In this document: piece by piece, positions 34,378-42,102 of the stretch | How the letters are laid out: the number at the start of each line of letters is the position of its first letter | Numbering within the stretch: position 1 is the stretch's first letter | Assembly: GCF_001426585.1 (NCBI RefSeq) | Contig: NZ_LMEI01000010.1 | Coordinates: 209,970 to 273,969 of the forward strand | DNA: 64,000 nucleotides | Source of the DNA: Streptomyces sp. Root431 | Lineage (GTDB): Bacteria; Actinomycetota; Actinomycetes; Streptomycetales; Streptomycetaceae | Direction: 5' to 3' | The notes under the pieces: generated by a model | Databases searched by the model: none | The model's input: only the letters and a program-made list of their open reading frames with translations | Told to the model about the DNA's origin: nothing | Translations under genes and position numbers: made by a program

Positions 34378-35553
34378 GTGGACGTCCAGGGCACGGTGGC
34401 GGCGGGCTGGGAGCCGGTCAGGGACGCGTTCCTGCGCAACTTCGAGCAGCGCGGCGAGCGCGGGGCGGCCCTCGCCGTCCACCGCGACGGTGCGAAGGTC
34501 GTGGACCTGTGGGCGGGGACGCGCGATGTGGACGGGACGGATCCGTGGTCGTCGGAGACCGCGCAGGTCGTCCGCTCGGCCACGAAGGGCGTCGCCGCCG
34601 CCGTGCCCCTGCTCCTGCACCAGCGCGGCCTGCTCGACCTGGACGCCCCCGTGGCGACGTACTGGCCGGAGTTCAAGGCGGCCGGCAAGGACCGGGTGAC
34701 CGTACGGCAGCTCCTCGCGCACCGCGCGGGCGTGCCCGTCCTGGACCGCCCCCTCACCCTCGCCGAAGCGGTCGACCTGCCGACGGCGACCCGTGCGATA
34801 GCCGCGCAGGGCCCCGTCTGGGAGCCCGGCACCGCCCACGGCTACCACGCCCACACCTTCAGCTGGCTGCTCTCCGGCCTCGTCCACCGCGTCACCGGCC
34901 GCACGATCGGCCGCTGGGTCGCCGAGGAGATCACCGGTCCCCTCGGCCTCGACCTGTGGATCGGGCTCCCCGAGGCGGAGGCCCACCGGGTCGGCCGCCT
35001 CGGCCCCGTCGAGGAGATCGACCCGCCCGGCGGCGGCGCCCTCAAGCTCCGCCCCAAGCGCTCCGTCAGCGAGGCCTACAAGGACCCGGACTCCCTGACC
35101 CGGCGCGCCTTCGGGGTCATCGAGCCCAAGCCCGACGAGAACGACCCCGTCTACCGGGCCGCCGAGCTGCCCGGCTCGGCGGGCGTCGCCACCGCCCGTG
35201 CGCTCGCCCGCTTCTACGCCGCGACCCTCGGCGCCGTCGACGGCGCCGAGCGCCTCTTCGCCCCGGCGACGCTCACGCTGGCCCGCACGGAGGAGTCGGC
35301 GGGACCGGACAAGGTGCTGCTCGTCGGCACCCGTTTCGGTCTCGGCCACATGCTCCACGGACCGGCGTCCCCGCTCCTCGGCCCGTCCTCCTTCGGCCAC
35401 CCCGGCCGCGGCGGCTCCCTCGGCTTCGCCGACCCCGACTCCGGGATCGCCTTCGGGTACGTCACCAACGGCATGCGGAAGACGGTCACGGCCGACCCGC
35501 GCGCCCAGGCGCTGGTCCGGGCGGTGCGTTCGGTCGTGGACCTGACATTCTGA
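34378..35553 (+). CDS. Serine hydrolase, class C beta-lactamase / EstB-like family
   Basis: A 391-aa cytosolic-looking enzyme (no signal peptide). The SxxK nucleophile motif is 'SATK' near residue 68 and the Tyr motif is in 'GYHAHTFSW' (about 158). The C-terminal 'GHPGRGGSLGFADP' replaces KTG, as in family VIII esterases. Likely an esterase rather than a beta-lactamase. The GTG at 34378 follows GAAGGAGTGG. Confidence 0.87.
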   Translation: MDVQGTVAAGWEPVRDAFLRNFEQRGERGAALAVHRDGAKVVDLWAGTRDVDGTDPWSSETAQVVRSATKGVAAAVPLLLHQRGLLDLDAPVATYWPEFKAAGKDRVTVRQLLAHRAGVPVLDRPLTLAEAVDLPTATRAIAAQGPVWEPGTAHGYHAHTFSWLLSGLVHRVTGRTIGRWVAEEITGPLGLDLWIGLPEAEAHRVGRLGPVEEIDPPGGGALKLRPKRSVSEAYKDPDSLTRRAFGVIEPKPDENDPVYRAAELPGSAGVATARALARFYAATLGAVDGAERLFAPATLTLARTEESAGPDKVLLVGTRFGLGHMLHGPASPLLGPSSFGHPGRGGSLGFADPDSGIAFGYVTNGMRKTVTADPRAQALVRAVRSVVDLTF

Positions 35554-35634
35554 TCCTTCGCCCGGCGGGTGCGGGGGCGGGTGGCCAGTACCGTGTGCGG
35601 GCCCACTGACCGGTGGGCAGGCACGGGGGTGCAG

Positions 35635-36813
35635 GTGAGCGAGATTCCGTCGCGGCCATCGGACTGCGCGACGAGCGGTGATCCGAAGAGTGATCCGAAG
35701 AGTGATCCGAAGAGGGAAACGAGCAGAGGTCCGAGCAGAGGTCCGAGCAGAGGTCCGAGCAGAGGCCCGAGCTGCGGACCGAGCGGGGGTCCGAGCAGCG
35801 GACCGAACGGCGATCCGCAGAGTGCGACCGTCCGGATCGCGAGCAGCCGGCTCTGGGAGATCTACGGCAGCATCGGGCTGCTCTCGGCGCACCGCGGCCT
35901 CGTGCCCTGGCCGTACGCCACCTGGGACAAGGCCGCCCGCCGCTCCCTGAGCCGCTCCGACGTGACCATCCCGGGCTGGCTCGTCCACCTCTTCCGGACC
36001 GGCGCCGGGAGCCTTCCGCCGTTCCTCCTCACCGTCCCGGCCTCGGACGCACCGGACCTGAGCGAGGAGCTCGCGCCCCTCGCGGCGGTCTCCCCGGCCC
36101 GGGCGCGCGCGGAGCTCGAACAGCGCTTCCCGCGGGGCGTGCCCGCCGAGGTGCGCCCGCTGTACGCGGACCCGGAGGCGCGCGCCGCCGAACTCCGCGC
36201 CTTCCTCCCGCGGTACTGGCGGGCCGCCCTGGCCCCGTACGCGGCGACCCTGCGGGCGGCGACGGAGGAGGACATCCTGCGCCGCGCCCGCACGCTGGCG
36301 ACACAGGGCCCGGAGGCGCTCCTGAACGCGGTGGGCGGGATCGCGGTGCCCGGCGGGGTCGCCGTGCCCGGCGTGATGGCCGTGTCGGGCGTCTCCCGAC
36401 TCGTCCTCGTACCCCTGCTGTTCGGCCGCGGAACGCCCTTCTCCGCCGTGAGCCCGGACGGCTCGGAGGCCGCCCTGTCCTACCCGGTCGAAGGGTCCGC
36501 CGTCCTCGTCGGGGAGGCGCCGCCCGAGCGGCGCGCCGACACGCCCGAGCGAGGCGACCGGCTGGAGATCCTGATCGGCCGCAGCCGGGCCGGAGTCGTC
36601 CGGGCGCTCGTCGTGCCCACGACCACCTCGGACCTCGCGACGTCCTTGGGCCTCGCCCCGAGCACGGTCTCCCAGCACCTCACGGCGCTGGTGGCCGCGG
36701 GGGTGGTGCGGCGGCGCCGGGCGGGCGTCCGCGTGCTGTACGAACTGGACCGCCCGGGAGTGGTGTTGCTCAGGCACCTGGATCATGCGCGCGGGATGCG
36801 GGCGGCCCGCTGA
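35635..36813 (+). CDS. ArsR-type winged-helix regulator with DUF5937-like domain
   Basis: A 392-aa protein. Residues 15-60 are low complexity: three Asp-Pro-Lys-Ser units, then eight Gly-Pro-Ser-Arg-like units. A conserved central domain follows (about 65-280, starting 'RIASSRLWEIYGSIGLLSAHRGLVPWPYATWD'), then a C-terminal ArsR helix-turn-helix ('ALVVPTTTSDLATSLGLAPSTVSQHLTALVAAGVVRRRRAGVRVLYEL'). This architecture is common in Streptomyces; no ligand or target is known. The GTG at 35635 is the most plausible start, but one after the repeats cannot be excluded. Confidence 0.78.
   Translation: MSEIPSRPSDCATSGDPKSDPKSDPKRETSRGPSRGPSRGPSRGPSCGPSGGPSSGPNGDPQSATVRIASSRLWEIYGSIGLLSAHRGLVPWPYATWDKAARRSLSRSDVTIPGWLVHLFRTGAGSLPPFLLTVPASDAPDLSEELAPLAAVSPARARAELEQRFPRGVPAEVRPLYADPEARAAELRAFLPRYWRAALAPYAATLRAATEEDILRRARTLATQGPEALLNAVGGIAVPGGVAVPGVMAVSGVSRLVLVPLLFGRGTPFSAVSPDGSEAALSYPVEGSAVLVGEAPPERRADTPERGDRLEILIGRSRAGVVRALVVPTTTSDLATSLGLAPSTVSQHLTALVAAGVVRRRRAGVRVLYELDRPGVVLLRHLDHARGMRAAR
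35678..35816 (+). repeat. 12-bp tandem repeats at the regulator N-terminus
   Basis: Three perfect GTGATCCGAAGA units (35678-35713) and eight GAGCAGAGGTCC-like units (35721-35816, four near-identical, then drifting) encode the SDPK and GPSR runs. The period keeps the frame. Confidence 0.92.
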
Positions 36814-36870
36814 CCGGCCAGTGGGGTCAATTCGCCGTACACGTACATCGGTTGCAAGAGGAGAGAGCTC

Positions 36871-37359
36871 ATGTCCCAGGAAACGTACGAGAAGCTGGTC
36901 GCCCTGCTCGACGAGCGCGGCGCCGCCTACCGGGTGATCGAGCACGCGCCCGAGGGTGCCACGGAGGCGGTCAGCGCCCTGCGGGGGCACGAACTCGCCC
37001 AGGCGGCCAAGTGCATCATCGCCATGGTCAAGATCGGCAAGAAGGAGAAGCGGTTCGCGCTCGTCGTCGTCCCCGGTGACAAGCGGATCGATCTCGCGGC
37101 GGTGAAGGCGCTGTACGGCGGCACGTACGTCTCCTTCGCGTCCCCGGAGATCGCCGAGGAGCTCGCGGGCTCGGAGAGCGGCACCATCCTGCCGTTCTCC
37201 TTCGACGAGCGCCTGGAGCTCCTCGTCGACCCCGACCTGCTGACGCACGAGGAGTTCTACTTCAACGCCGCCCGTCTCGACCGCTCGATCGCGCTCTCCA
37301 GTGCGGACTACCGGTCGATCGCGGAGCCGCGTGTCGAGCGGGTGTCGTCGACGGGCTGA
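36871..37359 (+). CDS. YbaK/EbsC-family aminoacyl-tRNA deacylase
   Basis: A 162-aa protein resembling free-standing editing domains that hydrolyse mischarged tRNA. The conserved Lys is in 'QAAKCIIAMV' and the core 'RFALVVVPGDKRIDLAAVKAL' follows. 'LPFSFDERLELLVDPDLL' is the C-terminal motif. A second, different YbaK-family gene lies at 47481-47981. A GAGGAGAGAG site precedes the ATG. Confidence 0.83.
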   Translation: MSQETYEKLVALLDERGAAYRVIEHAPEGATEAVSALRGHELAQAAKCIIAMVKIGKKEKRFALVVVPGDKRIDLAAVKALYGGTYVSFASPEIAEELAGSESGTILPFSFDERLELLVDPDLLTHEEFYFNAARLDRSIALSSADYRSIAEPRVERVSSTG

Positions 37360-37383
37360 GGTTCGTTCGTCGAGGTCTCGCCG

Positions 37384-38001
37384 TCAGGCCATGGCGGGCG
37401 TCAGCGCGAGCAGCATCCCGAGTCCGACGAGCACGGTGCCGATGACCTTGTTGAGCACGGTCTGGCGCTGCAACAGGCGGGACCGCAGGCTCTGGTTGGA
37501 GAAGAGCAGCGCGGCGAGCGCGAACCAGACCAGGTGGGCGAAGGACATGAAGAGGCCGTAGCCGACCTGCTGGAAGACGGGGGTGTCCGCGCTGACGACC
37601 TGCGTGTACGTGCTCAGCACGAACAGCATGGTCTTCGGGTTGAGCGCGTTCGTCAGGAAGCCGGTGCGCAGCGCGCCGGCCTTCGACAGACCTTCGCCGC
37701 TCGACAGGTCGACGTCCACCTGGGTCTTGGTGACGAACGTCTTGTATCCGATGTACACCAGATAAGCGGCGCCGATCAGTTTCATCGCCGTGAAAAGCAT
37801 CGGGGTCCTGGAAACCAGAAGTCCCACGCCCAGCATCGTGTAAGTGACGTGGACGAGAACGCCCAGGGCAATTCCGACGGCGGCGAGAACGCCGGCGGTC
37901 CGCCCGTACAGATAACTGTTGCGGACGGTCATCGCGAAATCCGCGCCGGGGCTGATGACAGCCAGAATGGTGATGACCGCCACGGCGATGAGCTGACCCA
38001 T
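37384..38001 (-). CDS. LysE/RhtB-family amino-acid exporter
   Basis: A 205-aa membrane protein with about six helices. 'AVISPGADFAMTVRNS' carries the family's conserved Pro-Gly motif, and 'GFLTNALNPKTMLFVLSTYTQ' the central Asn-Pro-Lys. Preferred start is the ATG at 38001 (MGQLIAVAVITIL); 24 bases upstream another start exists. It lies 89 bases downstream of the 2OG-Fe dioxygenase on the same strand, suggesting export of its product. Confidence 0.9.
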   Translation of the reverse strand: MGQLIAVAVITILAVISPGADFAMTVRNSYLYGRTAGVLAAVGIALGVLVHVTYTMLGVGLLVSRTPMLFTAMKLIGAAYLVYIGYKTFVTKTQVDVDLSSGEGLSKAGALRTGFLTNALNPKTMLFVLSTYTQVVSADTPVFQQVGYGLFMSFAHLVWFALAALLFSNQSLRSRLLQRQTVLNKVIGTVLVGLGMLLALTPAMA

Positions 38002-38090
38002 GTACGCGTCTTCCCGTCTTCTCACTCAAGGGTTGCGCGGGCGGGGGGCGGCGCCTTCGCGGACGCCGGCCCCCGCACCCGCGCCTGACA

Positions 38091-38831
38091 TCAGGGCTTG
38101 TGACGGTAGGTCACGACCAGCACGTCGCGCGAGGCGGGGGCGGCGGAATCGATCTGCTCGATCGGCGAGACGCCGTGGTAGACCCGCTCGTCGTTGACCA
38201 GCGCAAGGTCGAGGGGGTCGGTCAGGGCGAACTTCTCGACCGGCTGCTTGTCCAGGTTGAAGACGGTGCTCTCGCCGCCGGTGGCGTTCGTGCGGCCGAT
38301 CATCGCCATCAGGACGAAGGTGACGCCGTCGCGGTGGACGCCCTCGGGCGTCGGCAGGCCGATCTCGGCCCCGTCGACCTCGATGCGGAACTGGTGGGCC
38401 TCGATGTGCCACGCGGAGTACGGGGCGAGCCGGCCGAAGATGTCGCAGCCCAGGGTGACCAGGCTGTTCATCGTTGCGCCGCGCAGCGCCGCGTCCTCGA
38501 ACGGCTCGTAGTGCCGGGCCACGCCGCCGTTGAGGTTGTTGTAGTCGAGCCCCTGGTAGTGCGGCTGGTGGGCCTCGACGCGGTAGTCGGCGCTCGACCG
38601 GGGCGCGCTCAGCGTGGCGTGCCGGCGGCGGCGGTAGCGCCCGCCGTCCGCCATGTAGCTGTCGAGCGGCATCCGGCCCCAGCTGTCGCGGAAGGGCTCC
38701 AGGTCGTCGAGCGCGGTTTCCGAGCGCTGGAGGAGAAGCTGCTTGACCTTCTCACCGGAGCGGAGGTCGAAACTCCGGGAAGAAAGGGACTCGCATATTT
38801 CCTCTACTCCGGATTCGTACGTCGAAGACAT
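38091..38831 (-). CDS. 2-oxoglutarate/Fe(II) dioxygenase, amino-acid hydroxylase type (PF10014)
   Basis: A 246-aa enzyme of the BsmA/L-isoleucine-4-hydroxylase family. The iron triad is visible: His166 and Asp168 in 'GVHRDGVTFV' and His219 in 'VYHGVSP'; Arg235 ('ASRDVLVVTYR') is placed to bind 2-oxoglutarate. Family members hydroxylate free aliphatic amino acids (Ile, Leu, Met). An exporter of the LysE class follows. The ATG at 38831 gives MSSTYESG. A TTGACA -35-like element is 62-67 bases upstream. The substrate cannot be assigned from sequence. Confidence 0.87.
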   Translation of the reverse strand: MSSTYESGVEEICESLSSRSFDLRSGEKVKQLLLQRSETALDDLEPFRDSWGRMPLDSYMADGGRYRRRRHATLSAPRSSADYRVEAHQPHYQGLDYNNLNGGVARHYEPFEDAALRGATMNSLVTLGCDIFGRLAPYSAWHIEAHQFRIEVDGAEIGLPTPEGVHRDGVTFVLMAMIGRTNATGGESTVFNLDKQPVEKFALTDPLDLALVNDERVYHGVSPIEQIDSAAPASRDVLVVTYRHKP

Positions 38832-38892
38832 TGTTCCCCCTGTGTCCACGTGGTCAACGGCAGAGTTGATCGTGGTATTTGCGGCGGGTGCA

Positions 38893-38926
38893 TGTCAAAG
38901 CCTTTCGGTCGTGGCCGAATTGCCAC
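38893..38926 (-). promoter_or_regulatory. Candidate promoter and operator of the dioxygenase operon
   Basis: On the minus strand TTGACA (38898-38893) is followed 18 bases later by CACGAT, a weak -10. Just upstream, GTGGC-N6-GCCAC (38911-38926) is an inverted repeat that could bind a regulator. No regulator gene adjoins. Confidence 0.4.
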
Positions 38927-38985
38927 AACTCGCCTTTGTGAACGGAATGTTGCGGGCGGATGGTGCGAGGGGTAGGGGAAGGCAC

Positions 38986-39831
38986 ATGGACCCCATGACT
39001 CACGTGACACACACGGCGCACACGGCACAGGGAGCCCAGGCGGCACCCACGGCGCAGGCGCGGCGCTTCGACGGATACGCGGTACTGATCACGGGCGCGG
39101 CGCGCGGCATCGGCGCGGCCACCGCACGGCGCCTCGCGGCGGAGGGCGCGCGGGTGCTGGTCACGGACATCGACGAGGACGAGGCCGCGCGGACCGCCGC
39201 CGAGCTGCCCGGGGCGGTGGCCCTGCGCTGCGACGTCGGCGACCGGGACGCGGTGGAGGCGGCCGTCGCGTACGCGGTGGAGACCTTCGGCGGCCTGGAC
39301 GTCCTCGTCAACAACGCCCTCGCGCCCGTCGCCCCCGACCGGGACCGCTTCGAGGACGAGCCCGACGGGGGCTGGGCCGGCCAGCTCGACGTGACGCTGA
39401 TGGGCGCGGTCCGCTGCTCCCGCGCGGCGCTGCCGCACCTCGCGGCGGCGGGCGGGCGCGGGGCGATCGTCACCATCGGCTCGGTCAACGCCGAGGTGGA
39501 CTTCGGCAACCACGCCTACAGCGCGGCCAAGGCGGGCCTCGCCTCGCTCACCCGGACGCTGGCGGGCGACGCGGCGCCGCGCGGCGTCCGCGTCAACCAG
39601 ATCAACCCGGGGACGATCGCGACGACGGCCTGGGCGGGCAGGGAGGCCGGACTCGCGGCGCTCGCGGACCGCGTCTACCCCCTGGGCCGAGTCGGCACGC
39701 CGGAGGACGTGGCCGCCGCCGTCGCGTTCCTCGCGTCGCGGGACGCGTCCTGGATCACGGGGACGGTCCTGCGGGTCGACGGCGGGCTGCTGGCGGTGAA
39801 CTCCCACTTCGCGGAGGTCCTGGCGGACTGA
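38986..39831 (+). CDS. SDR family oxidoreductase
   Basis: A 281-aa NAD(P)-dependent oxidoreductase. Cofactor motif TGAARGIG, 'NNALAP' (variant NAG), catalytic Ser in 'TIGSVNAE', Tyr/Lys in 'YSAAKAG', and a C-terminus 'ITGTVLRVDGGLLAV', the classical FabG-like pattern. A Thr/His/Ala-rich 25-residue N-terminus ('THVTHTAHTAQGAQ') is not conserved. ATG at 38986 after AGGGGAAGG; a second ATG lies 9 bases on. Divergent from the dioxygenase operon. Confidence 0.9.
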   Translation: MDPMTHVTHTAHTAQGAQAAPTAQARRFDGYAVLITGAARGIGAATARRLAAEGARVLVTDIDEDEAARTAAELPGAVALRCDVGDRDAVEAAVAYAVETFGGLDVLVNNALAPVAPDRDRFEDEPDGGWAGQLDVTLMGAVRCSRAALPHLAAAGGRGAIVTIGSVNAEVDFGNHAYSAAKAGLASLTRTLAGDAAPRGVRVNQINPGTIATTAWAGREAGLAALADRVYPLGRVGTPEDVAAAVAFLASRDASWITGTVLRVDGGLLAVNSHFAEVLAD

Positions 39832-39854
39832 GGCCGGAGAGCTCCTCCGCCGGA

Positions 39855-39921
39855 GAACTCCTTCACCGCAGAACTTCTTCGACCGGTGAACTTCTTCGAC
39901 CGGAGAACTTCTTCGACCGGG
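39855..39921. repeat. 17-bp tandem repeats between SDR and secreted-peptide genes
   Basis: Three units of GAACTTCTTCGACCGG(T/A/G) at 39871, 39888 and 39905, preceded by a degenerate 16-base copy at 39855. They are non-coding as far as I can see. Confidence 0.9.
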
Positions 39922-40004
39922 GACGCAACCCCGGGAGGTGCCACACGTCTGGTGGGTTGAAGGCGCCCTTCACGTCCCATCCCACCTCCTCCCTTGGAGA
40001 AGCC

Positions 40005-40289
40005 ATGAACCGCAATCCCCGCCGCATCCTGGGTGCCGTCGCCGGTGCCACCCTGCTCCTGGGCGGTGCCTTCACGGCTCAGGCCGTCGCCGACTCGGGC
40101 CCCAAGCCTGCGCCGAAGGTCGTCACGCCGGGTGACGCGGCCGCGAAGCCGGCGCCGAAGCCGGCCGTGGTGAAGCCCGCGCCGAAGCCGGCCGTGGTGA
40201 AGCCGGCGTCCAAGCCCGCAGTGGCGAAGCCGGTCCCCGCGGAGAACGCGCCGCGCGTGATCGCGCCGGGTACGGGAGCCAAGAAGTAA
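40005..40289 (+). CDS. Secreted Lys/Pro-repeat peptide
   Basis: A 94-aa protein I do not recognise. A clean Sec signal peptide (about 1-29: 'MNRNPRRILGAVAGATLLLG', then an AQAVA cleavage region) precedes a mature part made almost wholly of Lys-Pro-Ala/Val repeats: three 9-residue K-P-A-P-K-P-A-V-V units plus flanks. It is strongly basic and has no Cys or LPxTG, so it may bind polyanionic wall polymers (inference). GGAGAAGCC precedes the ATG, and a TGAAGG-N3-CCTTCA dyad lies at 39958-39972. A strong terminator separates it from the sigma-factor gene. Confidence 0.75.
   Translation: MNRNPRRILGAVAGATLLLGGAFTAQAVADSGPKPAPKVVTPGDAAAKPAPKPAVVKPAPKPAVVKPASKPAVAKPVPAENAPRVIAPGTGAKK
40146..40226 (+). 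repeat. Three 27-bp repeats coding KPAPKPAVV units
   Basis: Units start at 40146, 40173 and 40200 and encode the nine-residue Lys/Pro repeat of the secreted peptide; the third is the most diverged. Confidence 0.88.
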
Positions 40290-40302
40290 CACGGGAGCAG
40301 AG

Positions 40303-40335
40303 GGGGCGGGCCGGTCTCGAAGACCGACCCGCCCC
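40303..40335 (+). terminator. Terminator after the Lys/Pro peptide gene
   Basis: GGGGCGGG and CGGTCT pair with AGACCG and CCCGCCCC around a 3-base loop with one C/A mismatch. No T-run follows, as is common in Streptomyces. Confidence 0.75.
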
Positions 40336-40395
40336 ACCCCCACCCCCACCCCCTCCCACTTCCCCTCCCCTCACGATGCAAGCGAGGCCCATGCA

Positions 40396-41010
40396 GTGCA
40401 GTACGCGATAGCCGCCGCGCCCCCTTGGTGGTCCCGTCTGCTCGCCCGCGTGTCCGGGGCCGAGGGCAGGGCGGTCGTACGGGAACTCCGCCCGCGCGCA
40501 CGGGTCACGCCGTACGACGAGCGGCCGCCCACGCTGACCGACCTGTACAGCGCCCGCCGGCTCGACATGGTGCGACTGGCGCTGTTCCTCGTCGACGACC
40601 TGCACACGGCGGAGGACGTCGTCCAGGACGCGTTCGCGGCCGTGTGCCGCGCGTACGGCACGTCCCTCGACGGGCTCCAGGACCCGGCGGCGTACCTGCA
40701 CACCGCCGTGGTCAACGCGGCCCGCTCCGTACTGCGCCGCCGCCGCACGGCCCGCGGCTACACCCCGCCGCACCAGCCGGCGAGCGCTCCGGTGGACGAA
40801 CGCCTCCTCCTGGCGGAGGAACACCGCACCGTCCTCGACGCGCTGTCGCAGCTCACCGTCCGCCAGCGCGAGGTCCTGGTCCTCCGCTACTGGTCGGAAC
40901 TGACCGAGGCACAGATCGCCCGGACGCTCGGCCTCTCGCGCGGCACGGTGAAGTCCACGGCGAGCAGGGCCCTGGACGCCCTGGAGAAGAGACTGGAGGC
41001 GTCCCGATGA
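40396..41010 (+). CDS. ECF-like RNA polymerase sigma factor (SigE family)
   Basis: A 204-aa sigma factor. Region 2 ('LTDLYSARRLDMVRLALFLVDDLHTAEDVVQDAFAAVCRAY') and region 4 ('ALSQLTVRQREVLVLRYWSELTEAQIARTLGLSRGTVKSTASRALDALEKRL') are intact. An N-terminal 45-residue extension starts at the GTG at 40396 and is not conserved. Its stop overlaps the start of a single-TM protein, its likely membrane partner. Confidence 0.9.
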   Translation: MQYAIAAAPPWWSRLLARVSGAEGRAVVRELRPRARVTPYDERPPTLTDLYSARRLDMVRLALFLVDDLHTAEDVVQDAFAAVCRAYGTSLDGLQDPAAYLHTAVVNAARSVLRRRRTARGYTPPHQPASAPVDERLLLAEEHRTVLDALSQLTVRQREVLVLRYWSELTEAQIARTLGLSRGTVKSTASRALDALEKRLEASR

Positions 41011-41363
41011 CCACCACCCCGCCCGCCGAAGACCGCCACGCGACGACGGAGACCCGCCTCAGAGCGGCCCTGACGGCCCGTGCGGCCCAGATCACCCACC
41101 AGGACCTCCGCCGGGAGGACCCGCCGCAGGGCCGCGCCTGGACCCTCCGCGCCCTGCGCGGCCCCGGCCTCGCCGCGCTGGTCGCGGCGGCGTCGGTGGC
41201 GGCGGTCTGCCTCCTGTACCTGTTCCCGGGCAGCCCCCTGGCCCCCGCCCCGGCCCCGCCGGCCGGCCCTCCGGGTGTCACCGACCCGACACAGCCGCCC
41301 ACACCGTCGGCGTCGACCCCGTCGTCCCCCGCGACGCCCAGGGTCGTGCGGCCGTCGGACTAA
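41007..41363 (+). CDS. Single-pass membrane protein, possible anti-sigma partner
   Basis: A 118-aa protein with a charged N-terminal cytoplasmic part (1-52), one transmembrane helix (about 55-75: 'GLAALVAAASVAAVCLLYLF') and a Pro/Ser/Thr-rich extracellular tail. No zinc anti-sigma motif is seen. Its ATG overlaps the sigma-factor stop, the position typical of anti-sigma genes; the role is inferred from this alone. Confidence 0.68.
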   Translation: MTTTPPAEDRHATTETRLRAALTARAAQITHQDLRREDPPQGRAWTLRALRGPGLAALVAAASVAAVCLLYLFPGSPLAPAPAPPAGPPGVTDPTQPPTPSASTPSSPATPRVVRPSD

Positions 41364-41432
41364 CCGGAAGCTGACCCTCTACTACCCTCTGCTGGTCCGC
41401 CCGGCCACGGGCGGTTCGGGAGAGGGGTGTTC

Positions 41433-42092
41433 ATGAATCGGCAGGGAGCGGGATCAGGGGCGCGAGCGGGCAGCGGCCTGCGCATCGCGGCGCGCATCCT
41501 GGTGCCCCTAGGGCTGATCCTGGCCCTGGGAGGCGTCGGCTACTTCTTCACGACGTACCAAGGGGTCACCGTCATGGGCGAGTCGATGCGGCCCACGTAC
41601 AGCCCGGGCGAGCGGCTGGTCGCCGAAGACGTCGCCGCGGACGGGATACGCAGAGGCGATGTCGTACTCGTCCACGTGCCCGACCGCTACCGGAGCGCGC
41701 CGGTCCTGCAACGGGTCATCGGGACGGGCGGCGACCACGTGACGTCCGACGGGGACCGGATCACGGTGAACGGGGAGCCGGTCGACGAGCCGTACGTGAT
41801 GCCCGGCGACCTGGCCCCGGCGACCGATCCGTACGACGTCCGGGTGCCGGAGGGCCGGCTGTTCCTGCTGGGCGACAACCGTGGCAACGCGAACGACTCG
41901 CGCTTCTTCCTCGACGACAGGTCGGGCAGCGTCGCGACCTCCGCGGTACTCGGCCGCGTACGCGACGGCGCGGGCCTGCCGGTGGCCTCGGCGGTACTCG
42001 GAGTCCTCGGGATCGTCCTGACCCTGGTCGGGACGGGCCTCGGCATCGGCGGCTACGCGGCCGGCCGAAGCCCCCGACGGCTCACGGTGTGA
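41433..42092 (+). CDS. Signal peptidase I family protein lacking the usual Lys
   Basis: A 219-aa membrane peptidase of family S26. TM1 (about 18-37), nucleophile Ser51 in 'VMGESMRPT', 'RRGDVVLVHVP', box E 'LLGDNRGNANDSRFF' (147-159) and a C-terminal TM (about 185-210). In the segment that normally reads K-R-V-I-G, the sequence is 'VLQRVIGTGGD': Gln93 stands at the general-base Lys position. Either another residue serves as base or the protein is not a standard signal peptidase. It follows the sigma/anti-sigma pair by 69 bases. Confidence 0.85.
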   Translation: MNRQGAGSGARAGSGLRIAARILVPLGLILALGGVGYFFTTYQGVTVMGESMRPTYSPGERLVAEDVAADGIRRGDVVLVHVPDRYRSAPVLQRVIGTGGDHVTSDGDRITVNGEPVDEPYVMPGDLAPATDPYDVRVPEGRLFLLGDNRGNANDSRFFLDDRSGSVATSAVLGRVRDGAGLPVASAVLGVLGIVLTLVGTGLGIGGYAAGRSPRRLTV

Positions 42093-42102
42093 GAGCACGG
42101 CC

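Noticed and set aside
34378..35553. Calling the serine hydrolase an antibiotic-resistance beta-lactamase.
   Set aside because: No signal peptide and no KTG triad; the pattern fits family VIII esterases.
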